Source of the DNA: a virus
DNA: 24,731 nt
Virus record (IMG/VR): IMGVR_UViG_3300042861_002536
Span: 1 to 24,731 of that record
Direction: 5' to 3' (one strand)
This document shows, piece after piece, positions 12,264 through 16,764 of the stretch (position 1 is its first letter; each line of letters begins with the position of its first letter). The translations under genes were made by a program, and so were the position numbers. The notes beneath the pieces were generated by a model. That model searched no databases. It saw only the letters and a program-made list of their open reading frames with translations, and had not been told where the DNA came from.

Positions 12264-12509
12264 ATTTGAGCAGCGGCAGAAAGCACTTTTTCACGATTTT
12301 TTTCGAGGTTTTGAGAAGGTTAGATAAGTGCAGCAGGATGATCGTCTTTTTCGCTTGCTTTTCCAAAATTTCGACCGGCTATGCGCGGCCGGTACACGCG
12401 GGCGCCGCGGGCGCCAGTAAGATCGCCAACATAATAGTGCAGCAGCAAAGATAACTTTTTCGAGGTTTTTGAGGGTTTAGATAAGTGCAGCGGCATGATC
12501 GTCTTTTTC
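12264..12509 (-). promoter_or_regulatory. Promoter module 8: four GAAAAA-N17 elements
   Basis: Elements at 12509-12481 (ACTTAT), 12461-12433 (ACTATT), 12352-12324 (ACTTAT) and 12292-12264 (TCAAAT), all with 17-bp spacers and CTGC. The layout and the GC-rich spacer (12390-12430) closely match module 6, except that the two distal elements are only about 48 bp apart. Leader hairpin GTGTGAG/CTCACAC (12255-12235). Confidence 0.72.
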
Positions 12510-12570
12510 GCTTGCTTTTCCAAAATTTCAACCGGCCCAGAGCGGCCGGGACAACCGCGGCCGGTAGAAG

Positions 12571-12610
12571 AAAAACAAAAAAAGGGCGAGAGGCTTTCGC
12601 CCCCCGCCCT
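12571..12610 (-). terminator. Intrinsic terminator of the gene-less cassette
   Basis: Stem GGGCGGGGGGC with GCCTCTCGCCC around a GAAA-type loop, then T7-G-T5 on the minus strand. It follows promoter module 9 by only about 40 bases. An inverted repeat CCGGCC/GGCCGG (12532-12549) lies beyond, ahead of module 8. Confidence 0.86.
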
Positions 12611-12644
12611 GATATGTGAGTGTGCGAGCGTTGCATTCGCACCT
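12571..12644 (-). ncRNA. Putative short RNA from a gene-less cassette, about 70 nt
   Basis: Between the proximal element of module 9 and the terminator there is no ribosome site or convincing open frame. There is only the leader hairpin GTGCGA/TCGCAC (12642-12622), a short linker and the terminator stem. If the promoter works, the product is a two-hairpin RNA of about 70 nt. It could equally be a remnant of a cassette that lost its gene. Confidence 0.45.
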
Positions 12645-12650
12645 CTCATA

Positions 12651-12739
12651 ATTTGAGCAGCAGCAACAGGCACTTTTTCACGATTTTTTCGGGAGTTTTT
12701 GAGAAGCTTAATATGTGCAGCAGGATGAGCCTGTTTTTC
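12651..12739 (-). promoter_or_regulatory. Promoter module 9: two GAAAAA-N17 elements
   Basis: Elements at 12739-12711 (ACATAT, a variant hexamer) and 12679-12651 (TCAAAT), both with 17-bp spacers and CTGC. The inverted repeat upstream is the longest of the set: ACCGGCCC (12769-12776) with GGGCCGGT (12781-12788). Confidence 0.7.
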
Positions 12740-12741
12740 AT

Positions 12742-12880
12742 ATTTTCGCTTGCTATTCCACAATGTCAACCGGCCCGGTAGGGCCGGTACAAAGAGGAGA
12801 CGGGGAGGGGGGACCGGCCGGTCTGCTGACAGATTTTCGCTTGCTATCCCACAATGTCAACCGGCCCGGTAGGGCCAGGA
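12742..12880. repeat. Partial module duplication, about 48 bp units
   Basis: The stretch 12742-12789 (the conserved TTTTCGCTTGCT tract plus inverted repeat) recurs at 12833-12880 with a few changes. The second copy lacks the GAAAAA-N17-hexamer, so it is a truncated module. It marks the right-hand edge of the repeated region. Confidence 0.7.
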
Positions 12881-12911
12881 CAAGGTGGGTGGGACGCGGC
12901 CGGTCTGGCGA

Positions 12912-12946
12912 CAAAAAAAGGGGGGGAGCCGATCGGCTCCCCCCCT
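12912..12946 (-). terminator. Intrinsic terminator, distal of a pair
   Basis: A near-perfect palindromic stem (GGGGGGGAGCC around GATC and its complement) is followed by TTTTTTTG on the minus strand. It has a different sequence from the left-hand cassette terminators. It lies about 10 bases beyond the terminator at 12957-12991, making a tandem pair. Confidence 0.85.
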
Positions 12947-12956
12947 TGGGTGGCAA

Positions 12957-12991
12957 CAAAAAAAGGGGAGGGAGCGATTCGCTCCCCCCCC
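12957..12991 (-). terminator. Intrinsic terminator, proximal of a pair
   Basis: Stem GGGGGGAGCGA with TCGCTCCCTCCCC, then TTTTTTTG on the minus strand, about 20 bases after the stop at 13014. With the following copy it should give very efficient termination of the unit starting at 14390. Confidence 0.86.
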
Positions 12992-13013
12992 GTGTTCACC
13001 TCTTGTTGGCGCC

Positions 13014-13193
13014 TCACTTCCAGATGTCGGCGCCTGCCTCGATCTGGTCGACCAGATCAGCTTCTATCCTCCTGAGCCTTTCGGCCAGTTTCGGCCTTTC
13101 GGCCGCTTGTAACCAGATGGCCTTCATCGCGGCCTCATCAGAGATGAGGAAAGCATTCACAAACCGAACGATCGTTTTCGTTGCACGAACCAT
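13014..13193 (-). CDS. Small hypothetical protein, 59 aa
   Basis: A short, helical, charged protein (FLISDEAAMKAIWLQAAERPKLAERLRRIEADLVDQIEAG over residues about 15-54), possibly a coiled coil in its second half. The start is the ATG behind GGAG; the longer in-frame extension runs through the GGT repeat and hairpin and into the neighbouring gene in another frame. It is the last gene before the double terminator. Family not recognised. Confidence 0.74.
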   Translation of the reverse strand: MVRATKTIVRFVNAFLISDEAAMKAIWLQAAERPKLAERLRRIEADLVDQIEAGADIWK

Positions 13194-13211
13194 AGCTAGA
13201 CTCCAAAAACA

Positions 13212-13261
13212 GGTGGTGGTGGTGGTGGTGGTGGTGGGGGGGAGCCGATCGGCTCCCCCCC
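13212..13261. repeat. (GGT)8 microsatellite next to a hairpin copied from the terminator
   Basis: Eight GGT units (13212-13235) adjoin a 26-base palindrome (13236-13261) identical in core to the terminator stem at 12912-12946, but without its T-run. Together they fill the gap between the 335-aa and 59-aa genes. The triplet run is liable to slippage and could vary in length. Confidence 0.75.
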
Positions 13262-13272
13262 GGTGGTTGTTG

Positions 13273-14280
13273 TCACACCGTAGCAGGTGTGTACTTGTCT
13301 GCCATTCGCTGGGTGGCCTCTGCCACCGCAGGTCCCTTGAAGAGTTCAAGCCCCTGGCCCAACTCTGCCAGCAGTTTCTTCCGAAGGCCATAGCAGGCCT
13401 TCATCGGGCGGATGCCTTCCCAAGGCTTCAGCCCCTCCACCTTGTTGATTGATATGGCCCACAGGACGATAACATCCTCAGGATAATTGTTGATCGTATA
13501 GTAGACGATCTCTGCGATTCTCTCGACCATATCGGGATCGGTTTCTTCCGCCTGCACGGCTGGATCAGTCTCTCGACTGACCACCTCATTACCCTCGAGG
13601 GTAACGGGTTTTTCTTGCTTTGGGTCGATCGCCACCCCGTCGGCGTCCCGCTTTACCCCCCTCGCTCTCCCGTTCACCAGTTCTGACCAGATCATGGCAG
13701 CTATGCGACAAACGTATGCTATAACCGTCCGATCCGTCGCCGGTCGTCCGTTCTTAGATACTCCCTTAAAGGGACACGGTTTGTCCTGCTTGGTGGCGTC
13801 GATGAAGCTTAGAAACACCGTCCCTATGACGGAATCGGCCGCATGGTGGGAGGCTTGATCGTCCCCACGCCTAGCGTGATCGGCGATCTCCTGCTGAATG
13901 TTAGGCTTAGCCGTCACGCCGGAGGCCTTGCCTCTTGCCTCATTTGGTGACCCTGACCGAGCTTGTTTCGCAATGGCGCCCGTTTTGGCGCACAGATCGA
14001 GCGTAGGCTTTATGAGCCTTTGAAGGTCCGAGAACGCTTCATTCTCGGACCGACGATCGACCGGCATCTCGATCTTGTCGGGAGACCTAAGGTTAACGGA
14101 CTTCCAAGCTCTCATAAGAGCCGATAAGGGGCTTTTCTCATCCGTACACTCAACGGGAGGATAGAAGACCCGACCGGGAGCTGGAATCCCCGGACCGGGC
14201 ACACGTTTTGCCGTTTTGCGACCGAAAACAACGCTCATAAGAGACGCGAACCATCCGAAAACAGTTGAAATAATGGACAT
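13273..14280 (-). CDS. Hypothetical protein with hydrophobic N terminus, 335 aa
   Basis: The largest minus-strand gene apart from the terminal block, not recognised. Residues 1-19 are hydrophobic (IISTVFGWFASLMSVVFG) and then basic (RKTAKR), so a short membrane-associated or peripheral helix is possible. Residues about 90-150 are low-complexity and charged. The C-terminal region (about 165-330) is predicted helical, with segments TVIAYVCRIAAMIWSELVN and VERIAEIVYYTINNYPEDVIVLWAISIN. The start is the ATG behind GGAGAG. A sigma70-like promoter lies about 80 bp upstream. It may be a replication or host-takeover protein, but nothing in the sequence decides this. Confidence 0.82.
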   Translation of the reverse strand: MSIISTVFGWFASLMSVVFGRKTAKRVPGPGIPAPGRVFYPPVECTDEKSPLSALMRAWKSVNLRSPDKIEMPVDRRSENEAFSDLQRLIKPTLDLCAKTGAIAKQARSGSPNEARGKASGVTAKPNIQQEIADHARRGDDQASHHAADSVIGTVFLSFIDATKQDKPCPFKGVSKNGRPATDRTVIAYVCRIAAMIWSELVNGRARGVKRDADGVAIDPKQEKPVTLEGNEVVSRETDPAVQAEETDPDMVERIAEIVYYTINNYPEDVIVLWAISINKVEGLKPWEGIRPMKACYGLRKKLLAELGQGLELFKGPAVAEATQRMADKYTPATV

Positions 14281-14361
14281 CGAAGCTCTCCAATCGTGCC
14301 AGTTTCGCACCATAGGGAACCACCCATGGCGTGCTGAATGTGGCACCATTCAGCGGTTGAA

Positions 14362-14390
14362 AGTAAAGCATATTCCCTTGAAATAGTCAA
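14362..14390 (-). promoter_or_regulatory. Sigma70-type promoter with extended -10
   Basis: On the minus strand TTGACT (14390-14385) is 17 bp from TTTACT (14367-14362), with TGC just before the second box, an extended -10. It is close to the bacterial housekeeping consensus and faces the 335-aa gene. It differs from the GAAAAA elements in its upstream box but shares the 17-bp spacer and TGC. Confidence 0.75.
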
Positions 14391-14590
14391 GAGAATTTAC
14401 ACAATAGAATCAAGGTAGTTGGTGGGGTGTTTATATACTTGAACACGACCGACGCGCCCCATGCCCGCCGCCGGGGGGGCCTTCCGACACACCAAGCCAT
14501 CAATCCCAAAAGTAACACCCCTTCTTGTCCGGTGGACCTGTGTTTCCCCCACCCATATTCCTCTGGTGTAAAACCAGTAGGAGGTATGTC
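14391..14590. other. Divergent intergenic control region
   Basis: No gene is supported in this 200-bp stretch between leftward and rightward genes. It has an inverted repeat GTGTT-N10-AACAC (14427-14446) spanning an AT-rich core with TATA, and a GC-rich tract at 14450-14485. A clear rightward promoter could not be assigned. The ribosome site of the first late gene (AGGAGG, 14579-14584) closes the region. Confidence 0.6.
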
Positions 14591-14743
14591 ATGATCCCCA
14601 CGCGTCTTACCGCGGTTGAAACGGGCGAAGTGAGCCAGAGTGTGCAGGCTGATCTCAGCGTGCCTGACCCGGCCTTTGCTGTCGCCGTTCACATTATTTC
14701 AGAGAGCACCATTGACGATGCAATATCCACCGGGAGTGACTGA
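14591..14743 (+). CDS. Small hypothetical protein, 50 aa, first gene of the rightward operon
   Basis: The ATG has a textbook AGGAGG six bases upstream, the strongest start in the rightward block. The protein (MIPTRLTAVETGEVSQ...) is acidic, without motif or cysteine. Its end overlaps the start of the sigma-like gene by 26 bases, and that gene has only a weak ribosome site of its own. It may therefore act mainly as a leader that couples translation. Family not recognised. Confidence 0.7.
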   Translation: MIPTRLTAVETGEVSQSVQADLSVPDPAFAVAVHIISESTIDDAISTGSD

Positions 14744-15278
14744 AGAGCAATTTCTGGAAGCGGTAAATAAGGCCTGCGAGATTCTTGCTCGGTCCTTCGC
14801 CTTCGGTTATTACGATGCCGACGACATACGCCAGGAGGCTGCGATTTTCGCGATCGAAGCATTAGGCAGATATGATCGTTCGCGTCCGCTCGCAAATTTC
14901 ATCTATGCGCACATCAAGAATAGGCTCATCAACTTCAAGCGAGACAGGTTCCACCGAAACGATCCCCCCTGCGAGTTGTGCTCCAGCGGCACCAAGCATA
15001 CCAACGGCGAGTTCTGTGAGAAGTTCTTGGCTTGGAAATCCCGGAATGCGGCCAAGCAATCTCTCATGAAGCCCATTGACTTAGGTGATCGGGACGATCT
15101 TGACGCGGTTTGTGAGGACCTCACGGAAAACCTGTCTCGGGAGGAGATTCTCTCCAAAGTGGATGTGGGTTTACCTATCGAGCTACGCTCGTCTTATTTG
15201 AAAATGATTGCTGGCGAGTCTGTTCCCAAGGTCAAGCGTGATGCTGTGGCTGCGAAAATTCGGGAGATTTTGTCGTGA
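14718..15278 (+). CDS. Sigma-70-like RNA polymerase sigma factor, 186 aa
   Basis: Residues about 18-78 match sigma region 2: YDADDIRQEAAIFAIEALGRYD followed by R.LANFIYAHIKNRLINFKRDR, the core-binding and -10-recognition segment. A CxxC-x5-H-x5-C cluster (C85, C88, H94, C100) follows and may bind zinc. The C-terminal 35 residues (RSSYLKMIAGESVPKVKRDAVAAKIREIL) look like a reduced region 4 helix-turn-helix. The gene heads the head-gene operon, so a late-transcription role is likely but inferred. The start is ATG 14718 with a weak AGAGAG, apparently coupled to the 50-aa gene. The stop overlaps the next start as GTGA. Confidence 0.85.
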   Translation: MQYPPGVTEEQFLEAVNKACEILARSFAFGYYDADDIRQEAAIFAIEALGRYDRSRPLANFIYAHIKNRLINFKRDRFHRNDPPCELCSSGTKHTNGEFCEKFLAWKSRNAAKQSLMKPIDLGDRDDLDAVCEDLTENLSREEILSKVDVGLPIELRSSYLKMIAGESVPKVKRDAVAAKIREILS

Positions 15279-16117
15279 GTTATCGCAAGGGCCAAATGTC
15301 GACGACAGAAAAGACTTTTATTCGGTCTTCGTCTGGTAAATTAACGCCCGACCAGATTGCTGAGAGTTTGAACAGGTCACCCAAGCAGGTACGTGCCTAT
15401 CTTGATGAGCACAATGTTGCTGGCGTCGCTATTGCTCCTCCCGAAGGTGAAGAGGCGGAGCTGCTAGAGGTTAGGCACAAGCTACGTCGCACCATGGCGT
15501 GGCAGCATCTCAGGGAAGAGCTGGCCAATGACGAGTTGGCCTACTTCGAGGAGAAGTATTCCCAATACATGACTCAATTCCGTGAAGATGTGCTCGTGAC
15601 AGAAGAAACGCAGATCTTCCTGGTTATCAAGCTCGAAATCATGATGCACCGCAACTCGACAGCCAAACGCTCCTGTGCCGTCGACATCGAAAGGCTGTCC
15701 AAACTGCGCGATAATTTCCAGGGGCGTTTCAGCAACCCATCGGATATGTCCGACTCCGAGCGAGACTACCTACTCCAACTCGAAACTCAAATTACCGCAT
15801 GCAAGGCGGCCGAGGCCGCCAAGTCGAACGAGTTCATAAAGCTCGAAGAAAAGCACCAGGCTCTCCTTAAAGACCTGAAGGCGACTCGAGATCAACGTGT
15901 GTCCCGCATTGAGTCCTCTAAAGAGACCTTCCTCGGAGTTATTCGTCGCCTCCAGGACGAAGGACAGAAGGAGTTTGCGGGGCGCCATATGGAGCTTTTG
16001 CGCGTCGCCGCAAATAGAGAGGGACGAAGGTTGGGGTCGGCTCACAAGTATGACGACGGGATTGAAGATTTGCCCGTGCTCAACGCCGAAACAGTGGGGG
16101 AAGAAGATGCAGAATGA
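15275..16117 (+). CDS. Putative small terminase subunit, 280 aa
   Basis: The N terminus has a DNA-binding helix-turn-helix pattern (TPDQIAESLNRSPKQVRAYLDE, residues about 25-46). A long helical middle contains heptad-like stretches (about 75-230), and the tail is acidic. DNA-binding domain plus coiled-coil oligomerisation and the place just ahead of the large terminase fit a small terminase, but TerS proteins are too diverse to be sure. The start is GTG behind GGGAG, overlapping the sigma stop (GTGA); an ATG at 15296 is an alternative. It might instead be a transcription regulator. Confidence 0.7.
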   Translation: MSYRKGQMSTTEKTFIRSSSGKLTPDQIAESLNRSPKQVRAYLDEHNVAGVAIAPPEGEEAELLEVRHKLRRTMAWQHLREELANDELAYFEEKYSQYMTQFREDVLVTEETQIFLVIKLEIMMHRNSTAKRSCAVDIERLSKLRDNFQGRFSNPSDMSDSERDYLLQLETQITACKAAEAAKSNEFIKLEEKHQALLKDLKATRDQRVSRIESSKETFLGVIRRLQDEGQKEFAGRHMELLRVAANREGRRLGSAHKYDDGIEDLPVLNAETVGEEDAE

Positions 16118-16280
16118 ATCAACCGTTTATTCCATACAGCTTCACCGCGGCGAGACCCGAGTGCTTTCCCACACCTTGTCTCTTAGAGAGGCGGAGATAT
16201 TCTTGCGCGCCGCGCGGCATCTCGTGAAGTTTCTGGAACAAGCTTATGGTCTCCAGGAGTTTGATCGCCGTGCCGACTGA
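16107..16280 (+). CDS. Small hypothetical protein, 57 aa
   Basis: A short frame starts MQNESTVYSIQLHRGE and contains a helix SLREAEIFLRAARHLVKFLEQAYG. The ATG has a purine-rich GGGGGAAG upstream, overlaps the preceding gene by 11 bases and overlaps the nuclease start. It bridges exactly the gap between the two, so it is very probably real. Function unknown. Confidence 0.72.
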   Translation: MQNESTVYSIQLHRGETRVLSHTLSLREAEIFLRAARHLVKFLEQAYGLQEFDRRAD

Positions 16281-16764
16281 AGAAAAATTCACTGTCGTCA
16301 AAGACACCCGCGAACAACAAGGGTGGAATTTTCACGTTGGTAAGGCCTGCGCCGGGATGGAGGTAGGCACCCTGAAGACGGGAGACTACTCGCTACGTGG
16401 CCTTGAGACGCTTTTGACTATTGAGCGCAAGGGTTCAGTCGAGGAGTTTGCCGGCAACGTCACTCAGGCCCGATTCGAGCGGGAGCTGGAGCGTATGCGG
16501 GACTACCCACACGCTTTCCTGGTTCTAGAGTTTACTATGGACGATTTACTTCGTTTCCCGTATGGTGGCAACATTCCCCACAGTAAGCTACCATATATTC
16601 GCGTCAAAGGGCCATTCCTGATGAGGCGGCTCATGGAAATTCAGGTCAATTACCCGGTCAAGGTTATCCTCGCGGGTAAGCATGGCCAAGATGTCGCCCA
16701 TCAGATTTTCCGGAGAGTGCTCGATGTCCACCAAAGACCAGGATCGAATCAAGCGGCTGATTGA
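16270..16764 (+). CDS. ERCC4-fold nuclease, 164 aa
   Basis: The sequence shows the ERCC4/XPF-type nuclease signature: VVKDTREQQGW near the N terminus, then LKTGDYSLRG, then the catalytic IERKGSVEEFAG (the V/E-R-K-x3-D/E-type motif) and a following helix with RFERELERM. Such domains cut branched or structured DNA. The GTG at 16270, nine bases after AGGAG, is preferred to the upstream ATG at 16246. The gene ends 41 bases inside the terminase gene, so coupling is strong and a role in resolving branched concatemers before packaging is plausible but inferred. Confidence 0.84.
   Translation: MPTEEKFTVVKDTREQQGWNFHVGKACAGMEVGTLKTGDYSLRGLETLLTIERKGSVEEFAGNVTQARFERELERMRDYPHAFLVLEFTMDDLLRFPYGGNIPHSKLPYIRVKGPFLMRRLMEIQVNYPVKVILAGKHGQDVAHQIFRRVLDVHQRPGSNQAAD

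Noticed and set aside
556-12739. Reading the 23 repeats as replication-origin iterons or a CRISPR array
   Set aside because: They are widely spaced, always in the same place relative to genes and terminators, contain two rigidly spaced boxes rather than one continuous repeat, and have no unique equal-length spacers.
6842-12769. A recurring protein-like family (frames with ...KIWKSKRK... at 6842-7108, 8355-8576, 9555-9764, 12320-12769)
   Set aside because: These are the repeated non-coding modules translated in one frame. They lack ribosome sites and span terminators and promoter elements.
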